DNA of 27,426 nt. Origin: JBBDSJ01 sp040905025 (lineage in GTDB: Bacteria; Pseudomonadota; Gammaproteobacteria; Methylohalomonadales; Methylohalomonadaceae). Within the stretch, counting starts at the first letter, position 1, and each line of letters begins with the position of its first letter. The notes beneath the pieces were generated by a model. The model searched no databases, was not told the origin of the DNA, and was given only the letters and a program-made list of their open reading frames with translations. The DNA is taken from NCBI GenBank assembly GCA_040905025.1, contig JBBDSJ010000093.1, forward strand, positions 1-27,426. The letters are read 5' to 3'. The translations under genes were made by a program, and so were the position numbers. Below are positions 7,064 to 14,133 of this stretch, piece after piece.

Positions 7064-7600
7064 TCACTCCGCCAGCAACCGCCTCAGCCGCGCCCGGCTC
7101 CGGCGCAGCCGGGTGCGCAGGGTTTCCAGTGGCGTATCCAGTTGTTCGGCCAGTTCGTTCAATGTGTAGCCTTCGACCAGGTGCAGGACAATCAACGCAC
7201 GCTGCTCCGTATCGAGCCGATCAAGCGCTACCTGCAGCCGCTCGCCGGCCTGGTCCTGTTCCAGCCTTGTTTCCGGCCGGGAAAGCGAACTTTCCAGCCG
7301 TTCGATATCCTCCATTGCATCCGGAGAAGCAGGGTTGTTTTGCGGGATTCGGCTACGCTTGCGCAGCGTGTCGATGCACTGATGATGCAGAACCCGGGTC
7401 AGCCATGGTCGCAGTTCTTCCACCGATGCCAGTTCGTGGGTACGGGGGTACAGTTTGGTCAGTACGTCCTGTACCAGGTCCTCGGCATCCTCGGCTTTTC
7501 CCAGCAGGCGATAGGCGGCCTTGTAAAGATGCCGGACGTGTGGACGCAGCAGGCGCTCGAATTCCTCGGATTGCGATTTCTTACCGGAGATCCACTTCAT
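7064..7600 (-). CDS. ECF-type RNA polymerase sigma factor
   Basis: A 178-residue sigma-70 factor with only regions 2 and 4. Region 2 (about residues 12-83) has the hallmark DAEDLVQDVLTKLY and RPWLTRVLHHQCIDTLRKR for -10 recognition. Region 4 (about 120-176) has the helix-turn-helix GYTLNELAEQLDTPLETLRTRLRRSRARL for -35 contact. The ATG at 7600 is chosen: the frame is open 19 codons further, but that extension is unlike the family. It heads a cassette with its anti-sigma factor, a secreted repeat protein and a TPR-barrel protein, which are probably its targets or signal partners. Its upstream region contains a palindrome and is cut off by an insertion sequence only 82 bases away. Confidence 0.92.
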   Translation of the reverse strand: MKWISGKKSQSEEFERLLRPHVRHLYKAAYRLLGKAEDAEDLVQDVLTKLYPRTHELASVEELRPWLTRVLHHQCIDTLRKRSRIPQNNPASPDAMEDIERLESSLSRPETRLEQDQAGERLQVALDRLDTEQRALIVLHLVEGYTLNELAEQLDTPLETLRTRLRRSRARLRRLLAE

Positions 7601-7656
7601 ATCTGTCTCAATTCTGATCCTGCCGGAGATAAAGAGGATTGCATACCCGTACGGCA

Positions 7657-7674
7657 ATGCAATAAATATTGCAT
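7657..7674. promoter_or_regulatory. perfect 8-2-8 palindrome upstream of the sigma gene
   Basis: ATGCAATA and TATTGCAT are exact inverted repeats separated by AA. A further half-site ATTGCAT lies at 7638-7644. The palindrome is 57 bases before the sigma start codon, inside what is left of the native promoter region. It looks like an operator for a dimeric repressor or activator. The binding protein is unknown. Confidence 0.5.
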
Positions 7675-7691
7675 ATCACTAGTGTCCGGAA
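7675..7691 (+). repeat. left end of the second IS4-family element
   Basis: ATCACTAGTGTCCGGAA occurs here and, reverse-complemented, at 8994-9010. The element proper probably begins at TGTCCGGAA (7683), because CTAG flanks both ends as a direct repeat. Confidence 0.8.
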
Positions 7692-9002
7692 TATTAGTTG
7701 AATAGATTCAACTGGTTACTGAAATCGCTCTCATGCATATCTTGGCCGCATCCTGTAAGTAGTTGATGAATGGGCGTTGTTTCGAAAATGGTCAGGCTCA
7801 AAATCTGTAGGATCGAGTACAGACTGGCCTTGATATTGAGTCGCTTTTTGACGATGGCGACCAGTACATAGACGGAGACCGCGATCCAGACTTGCGTCTT
7901 GACCGCATTCTCCGAAGTACCGAAAAACGATTTGATGCGCAAGTGTTGTTTGATCCACTTGAAAAACAACTCGACCTGCCAGCGGTAGCGATACAGTTCG
8001 GCAATCGTGATTGCCGGCAGGCTGAAGTTGTTCGTCAGAAAGATCAATCGCTTGTCGGTCTCGGCATCGTAAAACTTGATACGGCGAAGCTTGTCGGGGT
8101 AGTGCTGTGCTGAATAGAAGCCGGTGAGCATAACGGTTTGGTCGCAGCGTAATCCGCTTGCTTTGTCTACCGGCTGGGAGTAGAGCCTGCGAACCTGCAG
8201 ATTGGCCTTGGCGCGGATAACAAAGAAGGCGGATGCCTGCTGTAATTGATAAAGTCGTTCGAAATCCGTATAGCCGCGATCCATGACATAGAAGGCACCC
8301 GGCTCTGGCAATAACAAATCGAGAACATTGACATCGTGAAGCTTGCCGTCGGATATATGAATAAACGACGGTATATTGCCGCGCAGATCGAGCAACGTAT
8401 GGAGTTTGACAGCAGCCTTGGCTGTTCGAAAGTGAGCCCAGGGAAAGACCGCCAGACAAAGGTCGATCGTCGTGGCATCGAGGGCGTACACGGTATTGTT
8501 GAGTTCGAGCCCGAGATCCTCGTCGGCATAGAGTCGTCGAGCAATTTGGATGAGCGATTGGGCGAATCGGCGTAGATGCGCCAGTCGCGTTTCTCGTTGG
8601 CTTCGGCCAGGGTACTGCGGGCAACCGTGGAACGAATGCCCATATGATAAAGCTTGTTGCTCTGTGCTTTGAGGCAGGCTTCGATGTCGCGCAGGCTCTC
8701 GCGATAGGTGAGTTGCGCAAAGGCCATGCTGCGATACTGGTCCTGGCAACTGAAACGCTTCATGTGCCGATTGCCATCGTAGCGCTGAACACAGCGTCGG
8801 AACGTATGCAAAGGCAGATGCTCCATTGCCTGTGCGAAAACAAGTTTGCCGGTATACATCGCCTGGTCGCTCCAACCTGAAATGCCAGGCTAAAGCGTGC
8901 TCCCGGCGGGGTGAGCGGTTCAAGTCGGCGACACACGAAAATGGCATGTTATTGCTTTATTAACAGCGAGTTAGAGACATTCAATACCGGTTTTTCCGGA
9001 CA
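7683..9002 (-). mobile_element. IS4-family insertion sequence, transposase frameshifted
   Basis: A 1320-bp element ending TGTCCGGAA at one end and its inverse at the other, flanked on each side by CTAG (7679-7682 and 9003-9006) as a probable 4-bp target duplication. It carries one transposase gene of the IS4 family with an N-terminal DUF4372-like part and a DDE domain, broken by a single-base frameshift. Removing the element and one CTAG leaves the perfect palindrome ATCACTAGTGAT as the original target. It lies between the ECF sigma gene and the porin gene and probably split their shared regulatory region. The subgroup (ISPepr1-like) is a guess. Confidence 0.88.
7694..8859 (-). pseudogene. 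IS4-family transposase with a one-base frameshift
   Basis: Two overlapping frames together spell one transposase of about 388 residues. The first starts at 8859 (MYTGKLVFAQAMEHLPLHTF) and runs to NEKRDWRIYAD. The second continues FAQSLIQIARRLYADEDLGLELNNTVYALDATTIDL to the stop at 7694. The join is at 8564-8567, where GATTCGCC would need one more T (GATTTCGCC) to stay in frame. DDE parts are visible in the second frame: YALDATTI, VMDRGYTDFERLY and Y(2)R(3)E(6)K in YRYRWQVELFFKWIK. A sequencing error or a programmed shift is possible, but the site is not the usual A-run slippery sequence. If real, the copy cannot make its own full transposase. Confidence 0.85.
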
Positions 9003-9010
9003 CTAGTGAT
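8994..9010 (-). repeat. right end of the second IS4-family element
   Basis: Reverse complement reads ATCACTAGTGTCCGGAA, identical over 17 bases to the left end. The porin start codon is 26 bases beyond it. Confidence 0.8.
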
Positions 9011-9035
9011 CATATATAAAAAGAAGGGGATCAAG

Positions 9036-10424
9036 ATGAAACTGACCAGAACCCTATTATTGTTGCTGATGTGTGGGAGTTGGGTGTCATCGGCTCTGGC
9101 GGGCGATAACGCTGCGTTGTACGCACTGCTCGAAGCCCTGCACGAAAACGGCACGATTGACGGGCCAACCTATGAGGTCATCAAACAAGTGGCCGCACGG
9201 GATAAAGAACAGAGCAATGCACAGGCTGACGCACAGACAGCTGAAGCGGTTCAGGCCGAAGTGAAAAAACAGGTGGAAGAGCAGGTCAAGGCAGCAACCG
9301 CCGATCAGCCGACGATCAGTACAAAAGGCAAATTCGAGGTAACTTCAGCCGACGGCGATTTCAGTGTCCGTCTGGGCGGACGCATACAGGCTGATGCCGC
9401 CCTATATGACACCGACGTAGTTGATCACGGTGATGGCAGTGAAATCCGCCGCGCACGCCTGTTCATGGCCGGCACGCTCTGGCGCGTCTGGGATTACAAG
9501 TTCCAGTACGACTTTACCGGTTCCGGTGCGGACGGCATTGCCGATGCCTATGTCAGCTATGCCGATCTCGGCCCGGCGGAAATCCAGGTGGGTCATTTCA
9601 AGGAACCCTTCAGCCTGCAGAACATGACCAGTTCGAAATACACCAATTTCATCGAGCGTGGTTTGCCGCATTTGCTTGTCCCGGGTCGTAATATCGGGGC
9701 GGCCGTGAATACCGGTGCCAACAACTGGAGCGCGTCGGCCGGCCTGTTCGGCACGGGCATTGACGATCCCGCCGGTAACAGTGATGAAAGCCTTGGCGCG
9801 ACCGGGCGTGTGACCTATGCGCCCATCAATAATGGTAACCAGGTAGTCCATCTCGGCGGTGCGCTGTCGTACCGCGATACCGGTCAGGACAAGACGCTGA
9901 CCTTTTCCGATCGCCCGGAATCACACGTCACCGACATCCGCCTCGTGAACACCATGGCCATGGATGCCGACAGCTTCTACCGCTACGGCGTCGAGGCGGC
10001 ATGGGTGTATGACCGCCTGACCCTGCAGGGCGAATACATGGGCGTCTCGGTGGACAGGGCCGTCGCCGGTAACCCGGATGTCGATTTCGACGGTTACTAT
10101 GCCGAGATCATGTATTTCCTCACCAATGACCAGCGTACCTACAGCGGCAGCAGCGGCGCGTTCAAGTCGGTCAAGCCGAACTCTGCAGTCGGCTATGGCG
10201 GTATCGGCGCCTGGCAGATCGGTGCGCGCATCAGCAATGTCGATCTGATCGACGGCGATATCAATGGCGGCGAGGAAGACAACCTGACGCTGGGACTCAA
10301 CTGGTTCCCGAATGCAAACCTCAGGTTATCGGCCAATTACATCAAGGTGCTCGACACGATGGGTGGCGCGTTTGCCGGCGACGAACCGGACATATTTACT
10401 GTCCGCGGCCAGGTTGAATTTTAA
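9036..10424 (+). CDS. OprO/OprP-type outer-membrane porin
   Basis: A 462-residue exported beta-barrel. Residues 1-22 are a signal peptide. Residues 25-90 form a charged helical (coiled-coil-like) segment rich in Gln, Ala and Glu. The barrel follows and opens with the family pattern DFSVRLGGRIQADAALYD, then EIRRARLFMAGTLWRVWDYKFQYDF, VGHFKEPFSLQNMTSSKY and LLVPGRNIGAAV, and ends in Phe. These blocks mark the phosphate-selective porin O/P family, whose members pass phosphate, pyrophosphate or other anions. True ion choice cannot be read here. The ATG at 9036 has AAGAAGGGGA in front and starts the signal peptide. The insertion sequence ends 33 bases upstream, so its native promoter has probably been displaced. 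TupA follows after 96 bases. Confidence 0.88.
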   Translation: MKLTRTLLLLLMCGSWVSSALAGDNAALYALLEALHENGTIDGPTYEVIKQVAARDKEQSNAQADAQTAEAVQAEVKKQVEEQVKAATADQPTISTKGKFEVTSADGDFSVRLGGRIQADAALYDTDVVDHGDGSEIRRARLFMAGTLWRVWDYKFQYDFTGSGADGIADAYVSYADLGPAEIQVGHFKEPFSLQNMTSSKYTNFIERGLPHLLVPGRNIGAAVNTGANNWSASAGLFGTGIDDPAGNSDESLGATGRVTYAPINNGNQVVHLGGALSYRDTGQDKTLTFSDRPESHVTDIRLVNTMAMDADSFYRYGVEAAWVYDRLTLQGEYMGVSVDRAVAGNPDVDFDGYYAEIMYFLTNDQRTYSGSSGAFKSVKPNSAVGYGGIGAWQIGARISNVDLIDGDINGGEEDNLTLGLNWFPNANLRLSANYIKVLDTMGGAFAGDEPDIFTVRGQVEF

Positions 10425-10447
10425 AAGTACGATAGCCTCCTTTTATT

Positions 10448-10490
10448 CCTTTCCCCTTGAGGGGGAAGGTCAGGATGGGGGGGGGGTGAG
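10448..10490 (+). repeat. REP-like hairpin between porin and tupA genes
   Basis: CCTTTCCCC (10448-10456) pairs with GGGGGAAGG (10461-10469) around the loop TTGA, and is followed by TCAGGAT and a run of ten G (10477-10486). The same plan recurs at 25973-26003, so this is a dispersed repeat. In this position it could stabilise the upstream message or block exonucleases. No U-run is present, so it is not a standard terminator. Confidence 0.6.
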
Positions 10491-10520
10491 ATAAAGATCC
10501 GCAAATGAAGGAGTATCACA

Positions 10521-11336
10521 ATGCGATACAAGAGTTTCCTGAAAACGGCAACAATAATATTACTCGCCACACTGGCACTGAACACCCATGCCGCAGAGCG
10601 CCTGCGCATGGCAACTACCACCAGCACCGATAATTCCGGCCTGTTGAAAGTCCTGAATCCTGTCTTCGAGGAACGATACGATATCAAGGTGGATGTGATC
10701 GCGGTGGGTACCGGGCAGGCGCTGAAACTGGGGCAAAACGGCGATGTTGATATTGTATTTGCCCATGATCCGGGCCTCGAAAAGGAATTTGTCGAGTCGG
10801 GTTATGGTGTCGAGCGTGTGCCGGTCATGCATAACGATTTTGTCATTGTCGGCCCGGCCAATGATCCGGCCAATATTTCCGGAGCGGATACCGCGGCAGC
10901 CGCATTTCGCCGACTGACAGCCAACCGCATGCCCTTTATTTCCCGTGGTGACAGCTCGGGAACGCACTTGAAAGAATTGGCAATCTGGGAAGCGGCCGGA
11001 CTCAAAGCCGGTGGCCGCCAGTACATGGCTGTTGGGCAGGGGATGGGAGCAGTACTCCAGGTCGCCGAACAGTATCAGGCCTACACTTTGACGGATCGCG
11101 GCACGTATATCGCCTATGAAGACAAGATAGAACTGGAAATACTTTTTGAAGGCGATCCAATGCTGAAAAATCCGTACCATATTATTGCCGTGAATCCGGA
11201 CAAGCATGCCCATGTGAAACACGAGGCAGCAATACGATATATCGAGTTCATTACCAGCGCGGCTGGCCAGGAAATGATTGCAGATTTCAAAATCGCCGAT
11301 CAGCAATTGTTCTATCCGGATGCTTTGGCCGATTAA
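10521..11336 (+). CDS. tupA: tungstate-binding periplasmic protein (TupA family)
   Basis: A 271-residue periplasmic ligand-binding protein with a signal peptide ending near residue 25 (THAAE). Family hallmarks are in order: ATTTSTDNSGLL (residues 31-42), VIAVGTGQALKLGQNGDVDIV, VPVMHNDFVIVGPANDPA, SRGDSSGTHLKE (141-152), GQGMGAVLQVA and AYTLTDRGTY. These define TupA, which delivers tungstate (sometimes molybdate) to the TupB/TupC ABC transporter for molybdo- or tungsto-enzymes. A strong ribosome site AAGGAG precedes the ATG. No permease or ATPase gene is in this window, so the binding protein is an orphan here; it follows an anion porin and precedes yidD. Phosphate-binding relatives are more distant. 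Confidence 0.88.
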   Translation: MRYKSFLKTATIILLATLALNTHAAERLRMATTTSTDNSGLLKVLNPVFEERYDIKVDVIAVGTGQALKLGQNGDVDIVFAHDPGLEKEFVESGYGVERVPVMHNDFVIVGPANDPANISGADTAAAAFRRLTANRMPFISRGDSSGTHLKELAIWEAAGLKAGGRQYMAVGQGMGAVLQVAEQYQAYTLTDRGTYIAYEDKIELEILFEGDPMLKNPYHIIAVNPDKHAHVKHEAAIRYIEFITSAAGQEMIADFKIADQQLFYPDALAD

Positions 11337-11337
11337 T

Positions 11338-11607
11338 GTGAATTTACGCCATCTGCCCGGAAAGCTGGTTGCGATAATGGTGCGGGCTTATCAATTAATA
11401 TTGTCACCAATCATCGGACCGCGCTGCCGCTATTTGCCAACCTGTTCGGAGTATGCTTTGGAGGCCTTGCAGACACACGGCGCGATCAAGGGCAGTTGGT
11501 TAGCAGTCAGGCGAATATGTCGTTGCCATCCGGTGAAATGGCTGGGTGGTGGGAGCGGCTACGATCCGGTACCGGAACCAGACGAAAAAGTTAAAAACTT
11601 GAAATAG
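11338..11607 (+). CDS. yidD: YidD membrane protein insertion factor
   Basis: A small inner-membrane-associated protein of 89 residues that helps YidC insert membrane proteins. It contains the family core: VRAYQLILSPIIGPRCRYLPTCSEYALEAL, then GAIKGSWLAVRRICRCHPVKWLGG and GYDPVP, with the conserved cysteines. The best start is the GTG one base after the tupA stop codon, which gives a normal family length; upstream ATG codons lie inside tupA. This suggests translational coupling. The gene usually sits between rnpA and yidC near the replication origin, so its place behind tupA is unusual. The C-terminal tail (EPDEKVKNLK) is slightly extended. Confidence 0.9.
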   Translation: MNLRHLPGKLVAIMVRAYQLILSPIIGPRCRYLPTCSEYALEALQTHGAIKGSWLAVRRICRCHPVKWLGGGSGYDPVPEPDEKVKNLK

Positions 11608-11643
11608 AAAGTAAATGCTTCAAAGTGAAAAGTACGGTGATCA

Positions 11644-12147
11644 TTACTGTGCTTTTTCTATCTTGGCTGCTTTTGCCAGCACCTTTTCTTCCAGACCCTT
11701 GCGATAAGCCTTGATGCGCCCGCGCAAGGCATCGTCAGCTGTGCCGAGAATTTGCGCGGCCAGAACACCGGCATTGGTGGCGTTATCAATGGCAACAGTT
11801 GCCACGGGAATACCGGCCGGCATTTGTACAATCGATAACAATGAATCCTGACCATTCAACGCGGTCACGTTCACCGGTACGCCAATGACCGGCAACGGTG
11901 TCATTGATGCCGCCATGCCCGGCAGGTGCGCAGCGCCACCGGCACCGGCAATGATGACCCGCAGGCCGCGTCCTTCAGCGCTACTGGCATAATCAAATAA
12001 ACGCTGTGGTGTCCGGTGCGCCGAGACGATCGTCAATTCATACGGCACTTTCATCTCATCCAGAATATCGGCCGCTTTTTGCATCACCGGCAGATCTGAA
12101 TCGCTGCCCATGATGATCCCGACTATCGGTTTGTCATTGCCCTTCAT
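11644..12147 (-). CDS. purE: N5-carboxyaminoimidazole ribonucleotide mutase
   Basis: Cytosolic enzyme of purine synthesis that converts N5-CAIR to CAIR. The 167-residue length fits class I PurE. The signature GSDSD is at residues 14-18, SAHRTP at 42-47, and the AGAGGAAHLPGM loop and GVPVNV follow as in the family. It is the second gene of a two-gene unit: its ATG overlaps the purK stop (ATGA). The order purK then purE is the reverse of E. coli purEK. It converges with yidD, 36 bases apart, with no clear terminator. Confidence 0.96.
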   Translation of the reverse strand: MKGNDKPIVGIIMGSDSDLPVMQKAADILDEMKVPYELTIVSAHRTPQRLFDYASSAEGRGLRVIIAGAGGAAHLPGMAASMTPLPVIGVPVNVTALNGQDSLLSIVQMPAGIPVATVAIDNATNAGVLAAQILGTADDALRGRIKAYRKGLEEKVLAKAAKIEKAQ

Positions 12148-13316
12148 AGCGTTCGCTCCCCGCGGATTTTGAGTACCTGCCGTACCTGTTCGGCCTTGGC
12201 GCTGGCGGCTTCAATGGTATCGTCAATGACAGTGACGTGACCCATTTTTCGCATTGGCCGCGATTCTGTCTTGCCGTAAATATGCACACCGACACCGGCA
12301 ATTGCCAGTGCTTCATCGAGGCCTTCGACGATTGTCCGGCCACTATAGCCCGGCTCACCGAGCAGATTGATCATCACGGCAGGTTTCAATTGTCCAGTGG
12401 AACCCAGCGGCAGACCGGTGATGGCGCGGATTTGCTGTTCAAACTGATCCGTGACGCAGGCTTCAATCGTGTAATGACCGGAGTTGTGCGTGCGCGGGGC
12501 AATTTCATTCACCAGCAGCTGGCCGTTCTTGCCCAGAAATAACTCAACCCCGAATACGCCGACGCCTTCAATGGCCTCGATGGTTTTTACGGCCAGATCC
12601 TGCGCAGCCTGCGCCTGTTCCGCGGTAATGCGCGCCGGTGCGATCAGTTGATCAAGAATGTTGGCCTGATTGTCGAATACCATTTCAACGGCCGGATACA
12701 CCCTGACTTCACCGTCCATGCCACGTGCCACCATGACGGCCAGTTCCTTTTCGCAATCGATGAATTCTTCCAGCAGGCTTGGCACCGGCAGGATTCGTTC
12801 CGGCTGTGTGTCGTCATGAAAGATTTCCACGCCACGGCCGTCGTAGCCGCCGCACTGGGCTTTCTGCACGACCGGATAACCGAATTTTGACAACGCGGAG
12901 GCTGTCGGGTTGGCCAGTTCGATAAACCGGCTGGTGGCGATGCCCTTGCTGTCGAGTAACTGTTTTTGCTTGAGCTTGTTTTGAATAATGGCCAGCAGAT
13001 GCGGCGAAGGTAAAATTATGAAACCCTCGTCGACGAGTTGTTCCAGTGCCTGGCTGTCGATGGTTTCGATATCAAATGTGGTGACGTCCGATAATTCTGC
13101 CAGCTCACGCAGTTTGGCCGGGTCAAAAAAATCGCCGACGATTTGATGCCCTGCTACCTGGCCGGCTGGCGAATTCGGGGTCGGGTCCAGCACAATGGCG
13201 GCAAAGCCGAGCTGGGTGGCCTTGCGCACCATCATGCGGCCGAGCTGGCCGCCGCCGATAATGCCGATGCGGGCCAGCGGAAACGGCAGGGCCCGGGAGG
13301 ACAGGGGTTGATTCAT
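12144..13316 (-). CDS. purK: N5-carboxyaminoimidazole ribonucleotide synthase
   Basis: ATP-grasp enzyme that joins bicarbonate to AIR, giving N5-CAIR, which PurE then rearranges. The 390 residues show the N-terminal nucleotide-binding turn IGIIGGGQLGRMM, the ATP-grasp part (YPVVQKAQCGGYDGRGV, EEFIDCEKELAVMVAR) and the C-terminal VNEIAPRTHNSGHYTIEAC, typical of PurK. The start at 13316 follows a weak GAAG ribosome site. The 4-base overlap with purE implies coupled translation and balanced amounts of the two partners. Confidence 0.96.
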   Translation of the reverse strand: MNQPLSSRALPFPLARIGIIGGGQLGRMMVRKATQLGFAAIVLDPTPNSPAGQVAGHQIVGDFFDPAKLRELAELSDVTTFDIETIDSQALEQLVDEGFIILPSPHLLAIIQNKLKQKQLLDSKGIATSRFIELANPTASALSKFGYPVVQKAQCGGYDGRGVEIFHDDTQPERILPVPSLLEEFIDCEKELAVMVARGMDGEVRVYPAVEMVFDNQANILDQLIAPARITAEQAQAAQDLAVKTIEAIEGVGVFGVELFLGKNGQLLVNEIAPRTHNSGHYTIEACVTDQFEQQIRAITGLPLGSTGQLKPAVMINLLGEPGYSGRTIVEGLDEALAIAGVGVHIYGKTESRPMRKMGHVTVIDDTIEAASAKAEQVRQVLKIRGERTL

Positions 13317-13422
13317 TAGCTTCTTCAGGGATCTGGAAAAGCGGACAATTATAGCCGACCCGGGCGCTTTCTGACGAATTTGTTGGCACCGGGCGCGGTT
13401 GCCAGTGCGGATAGAGCAGCTG

Positions 13423-14133
13423 CTAATCCTGCGGTGAAAAGCCGGTCCGCTGCAGTTCTGCCGGCGTCAGCAGCAGCGGCAGCAACCGGCTTATGTCACT
13501 TTCACTCGAGTAAACGGTTGCAGCAGCTTCAACCCGGCTGCGCCGGACAACACCGCCAAAACCGATGAAATCAATACCAGCGGCGGCGGCCTCGAGATCA
13601 GTTATGCCATCGCCGATAAACGCACCGTGCTCACCGTTGCCCAGCAACTGGCGGCAAATTACAGCCTTGCCGTGTTGCTGACAAAGGGGTGACGCCGCAT
13701 CATAATTATTGTAGCTGCCATCACCATTGAACTGCAGGCTGACCGCATGAATATGGGTGATCGGTATATTCAGCGGTGCTGCCAGTGGTAACAGTGCCTG
13801 TAAAATACCACCGCTGATGATATGTACCTGTTTGCCGGCTTGCTGCAATGCATTGACTAATGCTACTGCGCCGGGCGTCAGGCATTCCTGATACTGTCGG
13901 GTTAACCAGTCTACAGCCGTCTGATCAGGCTGCAGTAGCGCGAGCCGTTCAGCGTAGGCGGTTGTCAGGTCGAGACGGCCTTCCATGGCGGCTTGCGTAA
14001 TCGGGATGAGCTCGGCGGCGAATCCGGCGCGGTTACCGAGCGCGTCCAGACCTTCGATGCTGCAAAGTGTGCTGTCGCAATCAAAAAACAGCCGATCATA
14101 CGGCGGGCCACGATGTGTTAATGCCTCTTTCAC
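13423..14133 (-). CDS. serB: phosphoserine phosphatase (HAD family)
   Basis: Cytosolic enzyme for the last step of serine synthesis, phosphoserine to serine. The 236 residues hold the three HAD motifs: DCDST (Asp18, Asp20), ISGG (Ser107) and GDGITD (Asp175, Asp179). It starts with GTG at 14133, overlapping the serA stop as GTGA, so translation is probably coupled to the preceding dehydrogenase, which supports the assignment. It lacks the N-terminal ACT-like domain of longer SerB proteins. A different HAD substrate cannot be excluded, but the neighbour makes serB the best call. Confidence 0.88.
   Translation of the reverse strand: MKEALTHRGPPYDRLFFDCDSTLCSIEGLDALGNRAGFAAELIPITQAAMEGRLDLTTAYAERLALLQPDQTAVDWLTRQYQECLTPGAVALVNALQQAGKQVHIISGGILQALLPLAAPLNIPITHIHAVSLQFNGDGSYNNYDAASPLCQQHGKAVICRQLLGNGEHGAFIGDGITDLEAAAAGIDFIGFGGVVRRSRVEAAATVYSSESDISRLLPLLLTPAELQRTGFSPQD

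Noticed and set aside
2807..9002. Composite transposon carrying the ECF sigma cassette
   Set aside because: The two flanking insertion sequences belong to different groups with unrelated ends, so they could not mobilise the interval together.
9013..9020. TATATAAA as a -10 box for the porin gene
   Set aside because: It lies too close to the ribosome site and start codon, and no fitting -35 is seen in the IS end.
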